Shown in pieces: positions 34,772 through 47,524 of a stretch of 64,000 bases of DNA. The DNA lies in the NCBI GenBank assembly GCA_002796995.1, contig PEKW01000005.1, forward strand, positions 448,892 to 512,891, given 5' to 3'. Source of the stretch: Rhizobium sp. (GTDB lineage: Bacteria; Pseudomonadota; Alphaproteobacteria; Rhizobiales; Rhizobiaceae). The position numbers and the translations under genes were made by a program. Position 1 is the stretch's first letter. Every line of letters starts with the position of its first letter. The notes under the pieces were generated by a model, which was not told the DNA's origin, made no database searches, and saw only the letters and a program-made list of their open reading frames with translations.

Positions 34772-35830
34772 ATGACATTCCTGACCCTGACCAACATTCA
34801 GAAGTCCTTCGGGCCGGTCAAAGTCGTCCATGACTTCAACATGGCGATCAACAAGGGAGAATTCGTCTCCTTCCTTGGACCGTCGGGCTGCGGCAAGACC
34901 ACCATCCTGCGCATGGTCGCCGGCTTCGAGACGCCGACCGGCGGCACGATCATGATCAACGGCCGCGACCAGTCGAGCCTCAAGCCCAACCAGCGCAATA
35001 TCGGCATGGTGTTCCAGGCCTATGCGCTGTTTCCCAACATGAACGTCTTCGACAATGTCGCCTTCGGCCTGAAGATCCACGGCATGCCCAAGGCCGACAT
35101 CGAGAAACGCGTGAAGGAAATGCTGGCGCTGATCAATCTCGATCATCTGGCCGAACGTTATCCCTATCAGCTGTCGGGCGGCCAGCAGCAGCGCGTGGCG
35201 CTCGCCCGGGCGCTTGCGCCCAAGCCGCAGGTCCTGCTGCTCGACGAACCGCTCTCGGCGCTCGACGCCAAGATCCGCGTGTCGCTGCGCGAGGAAATCC
35301 GCCAGATCCAGCGGCAGCTCGGCATCACCACGATCTTCGTCACCCACGACCAGGAAGAGGCGCTGTCGATCTCCGACCGCGTCGTGGTGATGAATGCCGG
35401 CCGCGCCGACCAGATCGGCACACCCTTCGAGATCTACAACAAGCCGTCGACCCGCTTCGTCGCCTCCTTCGTCGGCACGCTGAACCTGATCGAGGCGAAG
35501 GTCGTCGATCCGCAGAACAGCACGGTGGCGATCGGCGACCTGACGATCGGCATCAAGGAGAAGATCGACGCCCCGGCGGGCACCACGGTCCAGCTCGCCA
35601 TGCGTCCGGAGGCCGGCTCGATCATGGACGGCGCCAAGGGCGACACGACCTTGCGCGGCGAGGTCGTCTCCAGCCATTTCCTCGGCTCGGTCATCCGCAC
35701 ACGCATCAATGTCGCCGGAAACATCGTCTCCTTCGACATGTTCAACGATCCGAGCATTGCGCCGCCCTCGCTTGGCGACACCGTGGCGCTGAAGATCGAC
35801 TCCGCCGATCTGCTGATCCTTCAGGCCTGA
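34772..35830 (+). CDS. ABC transporter ATP-binding protein (PotA-like)
   Basis: A 352-residue ATPase with Walker A LGPSGCGKTTILRMVAG, Q-loop NIGMVFQAYALFPNMNVFDN, signature LSGGQQQRVALARAL, Walker B LLLDEPLSALDAK and switch histidine in FVTHDQEEALSISDR. Residues about 245-350 form a TOBE-containing regulatory domain (LAMRPEAGSIMDGAKGDTTL). It energises the permease pair encoded directly upstream, 12 bases away. Similarity is to PotA/FbpC-type subunits, which serve polyamine, iron or phosphonate importers. Confidence 0.93.
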   Translation: MTFLTLTNIQKSFGPVKVVHDFNMAINKGEFVSFLGPSGCGKTTILRMVAGFETPTGGTIMINGRDQSSLKPNQRNIGMVFQAYALFPNMNVFDNVAFGLKIHGMPKADIEKRVKEMLALINLDHLAERYPYQLSGGQQQRVALARALAPKPQVLLLDEPLSALDAKIRVSLREEIRQIQRQLGITTIFVTHDQEEALSISDRVVVMNAGRADQIGTPFEIYNKPSTRFVASFVGTLNLIEAKVVDPQNSTVAIGDLTIGIKEKIDAPAGTTVQLAMRPEAGSIMDGAKGDTTLRGEVVSSHFLGSVIRTRINVAGNIVSFDMFNDPSIAPPSLGDTVALKIDSADLLILQA

Positions 35831-35836
35831 CGGCAC

Positions 35837-35853
35837 GCGCCCGACCGGGCGCG
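35837..35853 (+). terminator. Possible terminator after the ABC importer operon
   Basis: Seven-base GC-rich arms (CGCGCCC/GGGCGCG) with a GACC loop lie a few bases beyond the ATPase stop, followed by TCCCCTCCTC rather than a T run. Weak. Confidence 0.35.
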
Positions 35854-35993
35854 CGTCCCCTCCTCTGCACCCCTCACGCGCTCGTCCTGGCAGCAAGGCC
35901 TCTGCACGCCTGAATTGTTCTGGACCATACCATTTTCTTTACAAAATCATGGAACCATAGGTCGGAACAAATAGGAGCGTGAGGATCCTGCGC

Positions 35994-37154
35994 ATGTGGA
36001 AGCATGACAGAGATGATCTGCCGGTGACGCCTTCCCGTTTCATGGACGAGTTCATGCGGCTGAAGCGCGGCTCGGTGAACCGCCGCCATTTCCTCAAGGT
36101 CAGCGGCCTCGGTCTGGCCGCCGCGGTCATGGGTGCCGGCACGCGGCCATCCTGGCGGGAGGCGCGAGCGCAGACACCCGGCGAGAAGGTCTGCCTGAAT
36201 TCCTGGCCCAACTATCACGATCCGGCGACCTTCGAGACCTTCACTGCCGCAACCGGGATCGCCGTCGACCTGACCGTCTCCAATTCCAACGAGGAGATGC
36301 TGAAGAAACTCCGCACCGGCGTGGCCGACTGGGACCTGTTCGTCCCGACCAATTACGCGATCTCCACCTATGTCGAGCTCGGTCTGATCGACGAACTCGC
36401 GCTCGAGCGCATCAGCCATTACAGCGCGGCAAGCCAGAACGCGCTCTTCACTTGGGCCGGCCAGGTGTCGGGCCGCACCTATGCCGTGCCGAAGAACTGG
36501 GGCACGACCGGGATCGCGACCAATACCGAGGAGCTCGGAACGGGAATTACCCGCTGGGCGGACTTCTTCGCCGTCGCGATGGCCGAGGCCAGCGGCCGTA
36601 CCGTGGTCCACGACTACCAGCTGACGACGATCGGCAATGCCCTGGTCTCGCTCGGCTTTTCGTTCAACTCGATCGAGCCCGCGGAACTCGCGGCGGCGGA
36701 AAAGCTGCTGCTCGCCGTCAAGCCGCACCTTCTGGCGATCGACAGCGACTACCAGCCCGCCATGCGGGCCGGCGATGCCTGGCTTTCCATGTGCTGGGCC
36801 AATGACGGCCAGCAACTCCACCGCGACCTGCCGGAGATCGAGTTCACGCTCGGCAAGGACGGAGGCGAGATCTGGACGGACTATTTCGCCATTCCGACCG
36901 CCGCGCAGAACAAGGCAGGCGCCTACGCCCTCCTCGACTTCCTGATGGATCCGCAGGTCGCCGTGAAGGAGCATATCGCCAATGGTGCGGCGACCACGGA
37001 CAGCCGCGTCCTCGACCTCCTGCCGCGCGACATACGCACGAACGCCTATATCTATCCCGACAAGGCCCTGCTCACCGAACTCGAATTCGCCGCCGCCGTG
37101 ACGCTGACCAACCCCGCCCGGGCCGACCTGATGGCGCGCTTCAAGGCCGCCTGA
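35994..37154 (+). CDS. Tat-exported PotD-like substrate-binding protein
   Basis: A 386-residue solute-binding protein. A twin-arginine leader is visible (VNRRHFLKVSGLGLAAAVMG, with Arg30-Arg31) preceded by an unusually long polar n-region of about 28 residues; cleavage probably follows ARA. The mature part matches PotD-type proteins: KVCLNSWPNYHDPATFETFT, then SNEEMLKKLRTGVADWDLFV, PKNWGTTGIATNTEELG and GDAWLSMCWANDGQQL. It follows the ABC importer operon after 163 bases but is not contiguous with permease genes of its own, so it may share that importer as a second receptor. A GTG start at 35979 is possible but the AGGAG there is too close; ATG 35994 is preferred. Confidence 0.82.
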   Translation: MWKHDRDDLPVTPSRFMDEFMRLKRGSVNRRHFLKVSGLGLAAAVMGAGTRPSWREARAQTPGEKVCLNSWPNYHDPATFETFTAATGIAVDLTVSNSNEEMLKKLRTGVADWDLFVPTNYAISTYVELGLIDELALERISHYSAASQNALFTWAGQVSGRTYAVPKNWGTTGIATNTEELGTGITRWADFFAVAMAEASGRTVVHDYQLTTIGNALVSLGFSFNSIEPAELAAAEKLLLAVKPHLLAIDSDYQPAMRAGDAWLSMCWANDGQQLHRDLPEIEFTLGKDGGEIWTDYFAIPTAAQNKAGAYALLDFLMDPQVAVKEHIANGAATTDSRVLDLLPRDIRTNAYIYPDKALLTELEFAAAVTLTNPARADLMARFKAA

Positions 37155-37607
37155 CCGGCACAATCGCGAGGAAGTCTCCGCCCCTTCGGACCGAAAGCGC
37201 AAGCTCTCGTTAATCGACACATGCTAATATTCAGACATCGGCGAGAACTGCGGACCGAGCGGCTCAACGGCATCGGAGTGCGCAGACCGCATTTGTGACT
37301 CCGCATCAACGGCTTGCGGACCGCGCTTGAATCACTTTGCCAGCGACTTGAATCAGTCTGCGAACCAGCTGATTCAAGACATGAGGTACACGCCGTCGAC
37401 ACGACCGCGTCCGCATCGATGCGATGCCTTACTCCACAGATCCCCCATCACGGCATGCCTTCCAAGCTGGCGGGCGAGCACTGGCTGCGCAGGCCCGTCC
37501 CCTGCCCTCATTGCACCACTCACCTGACGACCAGCCCTGCAGCAACTTGACACACTTCGAACCAGTCTGTACCAATCGGTAAACACATAGACAAAAGGTA
37601 CAGACAG
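37155..37607. other. Non-coding interval with repeated CTTGAATCA elements
   Basis: No gene is supported in these 453 bases; short open frames here lack ribosome-binding sites and recognisable content. The interval holds CTTGAATCA at 37326-37334 and 37347-37355 and its complement at 37370-37378; the last two form an inverted repeat with ten-base arms. The promoter and operator of the HPP-TetR pair occupy the last 60 bases. Confidence 0.6.
37547..37605 (+). promoter_or_regulatory. Promoter and candidate TetR operator of the HPP-TetR pair
   Basis: A consensus -35 TTGACA (37547-37552) is followed after 17 bases by TACCAA as a weak -10. Inverted arms GTCTGTACC (37565-37573) and GGTACAGAC (37597-37605) lie over and after it, the second adjoining the start codon. 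TetR-family proteins commonly bind such sites in their own promoters; the downstream TetR gene is the obvious candidate. Confidence 0.5.
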
Positions 37608-38096
37608 ATGCAAACCTTCCTCCGCCGCCATCAGCCGGCCGTCCCCGCCAGCCGCTGGCTCCTCTCAGGCGTCGGCGGTCTCATCGCCATCGCCCTGGCC
37701 GGGGCGCTGAGCCACTATGCCGGCACGCCGTTCCTGATGGCGCCTTTCGGCGCGACTTGCGTGTTGATCTTCTCCGCGGCGGCCAGTCCTTTCTCCCAGC
37801 CCGCGAATGTCGTGGGCGGCCATCTGGTCTCTGCCCTGATCGGCCTCGTTCTTCGCGCCGCCCTGCCCAATGAATGGTGGGCGGTCGCGCTGGCGGTCGG
37901 CCTGTCGATCGCCGCCATGTCGGCGCTGAGGATCACCCATCCGCCGGCAGGTGCCGATCCGATCGTCGTCTTCGCCGCCGATCCGGGCTTCGATTACCTG
38001 CTCTTCCCCGTGCTGTCCGGATCGCTGTGCCTCGTCGCGGTCGGCGCGCTGTTCCACCGCGCGACCCGCACGCCCTATCCGCTGAAGGCAGGTTGA
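37608..38096 (+). CDS. HPP-family integral membrane protein
   Basis: A 162-residue membrane protein with about four helices. The name-giving motif HPPAGADPIVVFAAD is present, as are LLSGVGGLIAIALAGALSHY and MAPFGATCVLIFSAAASPFS. HPP proteins have been linked to nitrite transport in chloroplasts and cyanobacteria, but in bacteria the role is generally unknown. The gene is followed two bases later by a TetR regulator and preceded by a promoter with inverted repeats, suggesting a self-regulated two-gene operon. Confidence 0.88.
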   Translation: MQTFLRRHQPAVPASRWLLSGVGGLIAIALAGALSHYAGTPFLMAPFGATCVLIFSAAASPFSQPANVVGGHLVSALIGLVLRAALPNEWWAVALAVGLSIAAMSALRITHPPAGADPIVVFAADPGFDYLLFPVLSGSLCLVAVGALFHRATRTPYPLKAG

Positions 38097-38098
38097 GC

Positions 38099-38668
38099 AT
38101 GGCCCGTCTCGTCGCCGAACGCCACGACGTCATTCCGCAGCTTGCCGAGATCTTCCGCGAGCAGGGTTACGAAGGAACGAGCCTGAAGATCATCACCGAG
38201 CGCACCGGGCTTGGAAAGGGAAGCCTCTACCACTTCTTTCCCGGCGGCAAGCAGGAGATGGCGGAGGCAGTGCTCGACGATGTCGACGGCTGGTTCCGCA
38301 CGCACATCTTCGCACCGCTGCGCGAGACGACGGATGCGAACGCGGCGATCGAGGCGATGTTCGCCAGCGTCGAGACCTATTTCCGCTCCGGTCAGCGGGC
38401 TTGCCTGATGGGCGTCATCGCCTCGAGCGGGGCGATGGACATCTTTGCTGAACGTGTCCAGGACTATTTCGCCGGCTGGAAACGGGACCTCGCCGCCACG
38501 TTGACGCGTGCCGCATTTGCCGGAGACGAGGCAAGCGCCCTCGCCGAAGAAGTCCTGGCCGGCATCCAGGGCGGGCTGATCCTTGCCCGCGGACTGGAAG
38601 ACACGCAGGCCTTCACGCGCGTGCTGACACGCCTGAAAGCCCGCTGCCGGCCGCCCCTGCGGCGATAG
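38099..38668 (+). CDS. TetR/AcrR-family transcriptional regulator
   Basis: A 189-residue regulator: the N-terminal HTH reads IPQLAEIFREQGYEGTSLKI, then ITERTGLGKGSLYHFFPGGK, which is the TetR signature in the LmrA/YxaF-like form with a PGGK turn. The C-terminal ligand domain has CLMGVIASSGAMDIFAERVQ. It begins two bases after the HPP gene stop and ends nine bases from the metH stop on the other strand. It probably represses its own operon through the inverted repeats near 37565-37605. The ligand is unknown. Confidence 0.88.
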   Translation: MARLVAERHDVIPQLAEIFREQGYEGTSLKIITERTGLGKGSLYHFFPGGKQEMAEAVLDDVDGWFRTHIFAPLRETTDANAAIEAMFASVETYFRSGQRACLMGVIASSGAMDIFAERVQDYFAGWKRDLAATLTRAAFAGDEASALAEEVLAGIQGGLILARGLEDTQAFTRVLTRLKARCRPPLRR

Positions 38669-38677
38669 TGGCGACGA

Positions 38678-42445
<3,768 letters not shown>

Positions 42446-42483
42446 GGGCTACCCCTTCCTTACAAAAGACAATACTGCGAGAT

Positions 42484-42505
42484 CACATAAAGATATGTTT
42501 ATGTC
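42484..42505 (-). promoter_or_regulatory. Operator palindrome upstream of metH
   Basis: Read on the minus strand the core is ACATAAACATATCTTTATGT, identical to the core of the site at 11400-11421; only one terminal base of the 22 differs. It lies 39-60 bases before the metH start, with TTGACA overlapping its left arm as a likely -35 element. Control of metH by the ArsR-methyltransferase protein is the inferred role. Confidence 0.8.
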
Positions 42506-42639
42506 AACATACGAATGACATTGTCACCCCATTTACCCTTCGCGCCGCCATCAGTGGAGGAGCTCTTCGGGCGCGGTGACAAGCGCGGCTTTTGCCGGTA
42601 TGGAATTCAAACGATTAGATGCACGATGGGAGGAACGTC

Positions 42640-43896
42640 ATGTCTGCGGTCACCACAACTTCGGCCCTGGCAGATAACTGGACCGGCCGGCCATATCACC
42701 GCAAATGGCTGCTGGACCAGGCGAACGGCCTGTTCGATTTTTTCCAGTATGGCAGCATCAACCCGAAGGGCGGCTTTTTCGACCTCTCCCGCGACGGCAA
42801 GCCGCTGAACTCGGACAATCCGGTGCGCGGCATCCATGCCAGCGCACGCATGGTCCATTGCTTTGCCATCGGCGACCTGCTCGGCCGTCCCGGCGCGGCC
42901 GACATCGTCGATCACGGCATGCAGTTCCTGTGGAACCGCCATCGCGACGAGAACCATGGCGGATATTTCTGGCAGGTCGACGACTATGGCGCGGCCGATG
43001 CCTCCAAGCAGGGTTATGGCCACGCCTTCGTGCTGCTGGCGGCCTCCTCCGCCAAGACTGTCGGCCATCCGCTCGCCGACCGCATGCTGGCAGACATCAC
43101 CGAGGTCCTGAAGACCCGGTTCTGGGAAGATCGCCACGGCGCGATCGCCGAGGAGTTTTCGGCCGACTGGCAGCCCGTGCCCGGATATCGCGGCCAGAAC
43201 TCCAACATGCATCTGACCGAAGCGCTGATGGCCGCCTTCGAGGCGACCGGGGAAAGCCATTATCTGGACAAGGCGACGAGCATTGCCGACCTGCTGATCC
43301 GCCGCCGCGCCGCCGAACAGGGCTACCGCGTGCCGGAACATTTCGACGAGAGCTGGACGCTCGACCGCATCTACTATCACCCGAACGAGATGTTCCGGCC
43401 GGCCGGCACAACGCCCGGCCACTGGCTTGAATGGGCCCGCCTGGTGCTGCAACTCTGGGTGCTCGGCGGCAAGAAGCACGACTGGATGCCGGAAGCGGCC
43501 CGCGGTCTATTTTTCCAATCCATGTCACTCGGCTGGGACAAGGACCGCGGCGGCTTCTTCTACACGCTCGATTGGGAAAACGTGCCCGACAAGAAGATGA
43601 AGCTGTGGTGGCCGCTCTGCGAAGGTGCCGCCGCCGCGCATTTCCTCAATCAGCACCTGCCAAGCGACTTTCACGAGGAAAGCTATCGCAGGATCTGGAG
43701 CTTCATCGCCAACAACAGCCTCGACCATGCCTTTGGCGGCTGGCATGAGGAACTGACCGAGGACCTGAAACCCTCCAACTCGCTTTTCCCCGGCAAGGGT
43801 GACATCTACCACGCCCTGCAGGCCTGCCTCATCCCGCTCTTTCCGGCCACCGGCAGCCTGACGCGCGTGATCGGCGAAACCGGCGGAGCCTTCTGA
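42640..43896 (+). CDS. AGE-family (N-acylglucosamine 2-epimerase-like) sugar epimerase/isomerase
   Basis: A 418-residue (alpha/alpha)6-barrel protein. Visible are the N-terminal YHRKWLLDQANGLFDFF, IHASARMVHCFAIGDLLGRP, the loop QNSNMHLTEALMAAFEATGE, FRPAGTTPGHWLEWARLVLQ with one conserved histidine, and WPLCEGAAAAHFLN. This pattern fits the YihS/mannose-isomerase branch, aldose-ketose isomerases acting on mannose or sulfoquinovose, more than GlcNAc 2-epimerases. No sugar-uptake or sulfoquinovose genes are adjacent, so the substrate is open. GGGAGGA precedes ATG 42640. Divergent from metH; transcription from this side could also cross the metH operator. Confidence 0.85.
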   Translation: MSAVTTTSALADNWTGRPYHRKWLLDQANGLFDFFQYGSINPKGGFFDLSRDGKPLNSDNPVRGIHASARMVHCFAIGDLLGRPGAADIVDHGMQFLWNRHRDENHGGYFWQVDDYGAADASKQGYGHAFVLLAASSAKTVGHPLADRMLADITEVLKTRFWEDRHGAIAEEFSADWQPVPGYRGQNSNMHLTEALMAAFEATGESHYLDKATSIADLLIRRRAAEQGYRVPEHFDESWTLDRIYYHPNEMFRPAGTTPGHWLEWARLVLQLWVLGGKKHDWMPEAARGLFFQSMSLGWDKDRGGFFYTLDWENVPDKKMKLWWPLCEGAAAAHFLNQHLPSDFHEESYRRIWSFIANNSLDHAFGGWHEELTEDLKPSNSLFPGKGDIYHALQACLIPLFPATGSLTRVIGETGGAF

Positions 43897-43920
43897 CCAC
43901 CGACCAATACCTCGGACCGA

Positions 43921-43951
43921 AGCAAAGGCCGCCCGCCCGGCGGCCTTTGCT
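43921..43951. terminator. Bidirectional hairpin between convergent genes
   Basis: Thirteen-base arms AGCAAAGGCCGCC and GGCGGCCTTTGCT with a five-base loop lie between the AGE-family gene (+) and the adaptor gene (-), overlapping the latter's stop codon. T content in the arm ends is modest. Confidence 0.65.
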
Positions 43952-45152
43952 ATTCCTGCCGTTCCGCCACCAGCGTTCCCTCGCTGATCACGTCGCTCGG
44001 ATGCAGGATCACCTGATCGCCCTCGGCCAGCCCGCCGATCAGTTCGGCCGTCTCGTCGTTCATATGGCCGATGTCGACGGCAACCTGCCTGGCCCGGCTG
44101 TCGCGGATGGCGAACAGGCTCCACTGGCGACCGTCACGGAACAGCGCGCTGATCGGCACCTGGAGCGTCTCGCCGCTCTGCCAGAGCGTGAGCCGCGCAT
44201 AGACCCTGAAGCCGTGGCCGAGGCGCGGATCCTTGTCTTCCAGATCGAGCACCAGATTGACCCGCTGCTCCTCGATGCCGAGCGCCGAGACCTTGGTGAA
44301 GCCGGCCGGATCGATACGCCGGACCGTGGCCGCCAGCGGCCTGTCTCCGCCCCAGTCGAAGATCTCGGCCTTCGAGCCGGGTGCGATGCGCACCGCGTCC
44401 GAGGACAGGAGATCGACCGTCACCTCGATATCCGCGGGATCGCCGATCTCGGCGATCTTGGTGCCGATCGCCACCGGCTGCTCGCTCTTGGCGAAGACCG
44501 ACAGGACCACCCCGTCGACCGGCGCGGTCAGATAGACGCAGCAACTGGCCTCGGGCTTGCGGTTGGGATCGCTCGGCGGAATGAGCCGCGCCTCGGCGCT
44601 GGCGAGCTCCGCCTTGCGCAATTCGATCGCCGCCTCGGCCGAACCGATCTGCGCCTCCAGCACCTCGACATCGGTCTTGGCCTTTTCCAGCGCGCTCTTC
44701 GCCAGGAACTTGGTGCGGGCGAGCGCTTGCGCCCGCTGCAGGTTGTCGCGCGAGAATTGCAGGTCGGACTGCAGGCGCTTCAGGTCGATCTCCGCCATCG
44801 AGACGGCAGCCCGCGCCGCATCGCGTGCGGCAATCAGCTCGGCCTCGCTGCGGCTGTCGATCAGCGGCGGATCGAGCGGATGGATCGCGGCCACCACGGT
44901 CACGCCGGCCTTCACCGTGTCGCCCTCGTCGAGCACGGTGCGGGCGAGATGCCCGGCGATCGGCGAGGAGACCGCATAGACCTCCCGCACCCGGGTCACA
45001 CCCTCTTGCGACACCGTGACCCGCATCGGCCCGCGCGTCACCGCGCCGGCATCGACCATCTGCGGCTTTTCCCGGAGCGCATAGGCAAAGCCGGCAATGA
45101 TCGCGCCGACCGCAACGGCACCGATGACACGCTTGATCCACTTACCCTGCAT
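43950..45152 (-). CDS. Periplasmic adaptor (HlyD/MacA-like) of an ABC efflux system
   Basis: A 400-residue protein with one N-terminal membrane anchor (VIGAVAVGAIIAGFAYAL). The barrel-sandwich hybrid halves are VYAVSSPIAGHLARTVLDEG and VYLTAPVDGVVLSVFAKSEQ; between them lies a long alpha-helical hairpin (about 105-195), and a beta-barrel domain follows. It is the last gene of a three-gene ABC set (ATPase, FtsX-type permease, adaptor) separated by only four bases from the permease, as in MacAB or DevBCA exporters. No outer-membrane TolC partner is encoded here. An unusual CC pair occurs in the second lipoyl half (EASCCVYL). Confidence 0.87.
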   Translation of the reverse strand: MQGKWIKRVIGAVAVGAIIAGFAYALREKPQMVDAGAVTRGPMRVTVSQEGVTRVREVYAVSSPIAGHLARTVLDEGDTVKAGVTVVAAIHPLDPPLIDSRSEAELIAARDAARAAVSMAEIDLKRLQSDLQFSRDNLQRAQALARTKFLAKSALEKAKTDVEVLEAQIGSAEAAIELRKAELASAEARLIPPSDPNRKPEASCCVYLTAPVDGVVLSVFAKSEQPVAIGTKIAEIGDPADIEVTVDLLSSDAVRIAPGSKAEIFDWGGDRPLAATVRRIDPAGFTKVSALGIEEQRVNLVLDLEDKDPRLGHGFRVYARLTLWQSGETLQVPISALFRDGRQWSLFAIRDSRARQVAVDIGHMNDETAELIGGLAEGDQVILHPSDVISEGTLVAERQE

Positions 45153-45156
45153 GGGG

Positions 45157-47520
45157 TTACTCCCTCGATTTCAGAACCGCGATGAGGTCGAGTTCGTCGA
45201 TGCGCCGGCGCACGATCAGCGCCGAGGCCAGCGACGCCCCGAGAACCACAAGGCTCGCCTTGGCATAAGTTGAAGCGTTGACGATGAAAGGTATACGGAA
45301 CAGGTGGCTCTCGATCCCCTCCACCACGAAGCCGGCGAAGGCATAGCCAAGCAACCATCCGAGGGGCTGGGCCGCCAGAATGACGGTGGCCAACTCGGTC
45401 ATCAAGACGCTGGAGACTTCTGATGGCGTGAAGCCCAGCACGCGCAGGCTCGCGAGTTCGCGAGCCCGCTCCGACAGCTGGATGCGCGCCGAATTGTAGA
45501 TCAGGCCGAAGGCAACGATGATCGCCAGCGTGGTGTAGACGATCTGGATCATCAGGATGTTCTCCTCGATGGTCGCCCGGAAGCGCTCGCGCGACAGCCC
45601 GATCAGCATGACGAAAGCCAGCGCCGGCGTGTTCTTGACCTCGGCGAAGAGCGCATCCTTCTGCGCTGTGTCGAGTGCGATGCGCGCACCGGAAATGCGC
45701 CGCCCGTCGCCAACCAGCCGGTGCAACGCCTCGATGTGCATATGGGCGTCGATCCCCACCAGGCTCTGGCTGATGCCCGTGACCGGTACCGTGACCCGCC
45801 GGTGATCCTTCTCCAGCAACTCCACCTCGACGGCATCGCCGACCTTGACGCCCAGTTCTTCGGCGATGCGCCCGATCAGCAGGATACCGGTCGGCGGTGG
45901 CGGGATGGGCCGCATGTCCGCATCCATGATACGCCCTAGATCGGTGTCGGCCTCGACGCCGAAGATCGTCAGGTCCTTTTCGGTGTGCTGGTTGCGCACC
46001 GTGACGGACAGCGCCCGGAATGGTTCGGCGCGCAACACGCCCGGCAATTGCCGCACGGCATCGAGGGCCGCGACCGGCCGGTCCTGGTCGAAATAGAGGC
46101 TCGCGTCCTGCCGCTCCATGCGGAAGAATATCTCCTCGACCATGTTGCTGACGGAATCCGCCGTGAACATCGACACCACGAGCAGTGCCACGGAAAAGGA
46201 CACGCCGAGCGCGGTGAGAAACGAGCGGACCGGCGCCCTGATGATCTGCCGGAAAGCCATGATGGTGAGCTGCGACAGGAATCGCGGCCCCCGACCATGC
46301 CCCTTGAACAGCGATCGGAAGCGCAGCGTCGCCGGCGGCTGCATGGCAACGGCTGCCGGCAGCACGACAACGGCCCAGATTGCCCGGATCGCCCCGGCGA
46401 AGGCCGCAGCGACACAGATCCCCGCCGAGATCGCGTAAAGGTCGACGCTCTCGCGGAAGATCAGGAAGGGGAAGGAAAAGAATCGCGCATAGAGCTTGGT
46501 CATCTCGCGTCCGGTCCAGTTCCCCGCCGCAAAACCGATGACCACGCCGATCAGCGCAATGACGATGGTCAGCTTGAGATAGTGCCAGGCGACCTCGGTC
46601 TCGCGGTAGCCGAGCGCCTTCAACAGCCCGATCTGCTCGCGCTCCAGCGTGATCAACCGCGTCAGGATCATGTTGACCAGGAAGGCGGCGACGAACAGGA
46701 ATATGGGCGGAATGACCGCCGCCATCGCCCTCAGCTGATCCAGCTCATTGGCAAGGAATTCAGCGGAAATCTGGTCTTCCCTACCGTAGGCGCCGCGGCC
46801 GCCATATTGGTCGAGCAGGTCGTCGACGGTGGATTTGGTGACGTCGAGATTGGTGCCGCGCAGCGTCGCGAGAACGAGATTGTTGAAGGCATCGCCCATG
46901 TCGAAAATGCCTTCGAGGGCCTTGCGCGACATGTAGAAGACGCCGAAGCGCCGCGGATCGGGGACCATGTCGCCGGGACCGATCGTATAGATATATTCCG
47001 GCGACAGCACGATGCCGGTGACGGTCAGCACCTGCTTGCGGCCGTTCATCACGGCGGCAAACCGGCTGCCCTCGCGAAGCCGATGCGCCTTGGCGAAGCT
47101 GTCGAGCACCGCGGCCTCGTTGGCGCGGCCGGGCTCAGGCAGCCGGCCGCTGCGGATATAGAGGCGATTGACGCCCGGCTGGCCACCGTCCGGCAGGGAC
47201 ACGGCCACGCCGGTGGCGGGCTCGGCCATGCCCTCGATGTCGAGCAGCACATATTTGACGATGCGAAGCTCCAGCCCGCCGATCCCCTCGATCGCGGCGA
47301 TCCGGTCGCGCAGGTGCAGCGGCGCACGGTTGGCCTCGGCAAACAGATTGGCAAAGCGATAGCGCTCGTAGAAGACGTCGCGCGTCTCCTCCAGCGAGCG
47401 GTAGGAGCCGATGGCGATGATGATCGTCGCAACGCCGCAGGCCATAACCAGCGCCACGGCGAGCACCTGGGCCCAGAGCCTGAGCACGTCGCGGTAGAGC
47501 TTGCGGTCGAGCATCGACAT
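45157..47520 (-). CDS. FtsX/MacB-type ABC transporter permease, large two-module form
   Basis: A 787-residue permease with two FtsX modules. The first transmembrane helix (VLAVALVMACGVATIIIAIG) precedes a large periplasmic domain; helices near residues 255-390 contain the module VAAFLVNMILTRLITLEREQ and IGLLKALGYRETEVAWHYLK; after a second start-like helix (about 430) and another periplasmic domain, the C-terminal module has IYNSARIQLSERARELASLR. The coupling motifs IGLLKALG and LASLRVLGF are typical. About eight helices suggest that it works as a single-chain or duplicated LolCE/MacB-like unit. It is partnered with the ATPase and adaptor genes on either side. Confidence 0.88.
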   Translation of the reverse strand: MSMLDRKLYRDVLRLWAQVLAVALVMACGVATIIIAIGSYRSLEETRDVFYERYRFANLFAEANRAPLHLRDRIAAIEGIGGLELRIVKYVLLDIEGMAEPATGVAVSLPDGGQPGVNRLYIRSGRLPEPGRANEAAVLDSFAKAHRLREGSRFAAVMNGRKQVLTVTGIVLSPEYIYTIGPGDMVPDPRRFGVFYMSRKALEGIFDMGDAFNNLVLATLRGTNLDVTKSTVDDLLDQYGGRGAYGREDQISAEFLANELDQLRAMAAVIPPIFLFVAAFLVNMILTRLITLEREQIGLLKALGYRETEVAWHYLKLTIVIALIGVVIGFAAGNWTGREMTKLYARFFSFPFLIFRESVDLYAISAGICVAAAFAGAIRAIWAVVVLPAAVAMQPPATLRFRSLFKGHGRGPRFLSQLTIMAFRQIIRAPVRSFLTALGVSFSVALLVVSMFTADSVSNMVEEIFFRMERQDASLYFDQDRPVAALDAVRQLPGVLRAEPFRALSVTVRNQHTEKDLTIFGVEADTDLGRIMDADMRPIPPPPTGILLIGRIAEELGVKVGDAVEVELLEKDHRRVTVPVTGISQSLVGIDAHMHIEALHRLVGDGRRISGARIALDTAQKDALFAEVKNTPALAFVMLIGLSRERFRATIEENILMIQIVYTTLAIIVAFGLIYNSARIQLSERARELASLRVLGFTPSEVSSVLMTELATVILAAQPLGWLLGYAFAGFVVEGIESHLFRIPFIVNASTYAKASLVVLGASLASALIVRRRIDELDLIAVLKSRE

Positions 47521-47524
47521 GGCG

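Noticed and set aside
37155..37546. Short open frames in the gene-free interval before the HPP gene
   Set aside because: They lack ribosome-binding sites, overlap each other in different frames, and show no motif; treated as non-coding.
42446..42639. Possible cobalamin riboswitch before metH
   Set aside because: No B12-box-like conserved core or multi-stem architecture can be fitted into the short leader; the palindromic operator explains the region better.
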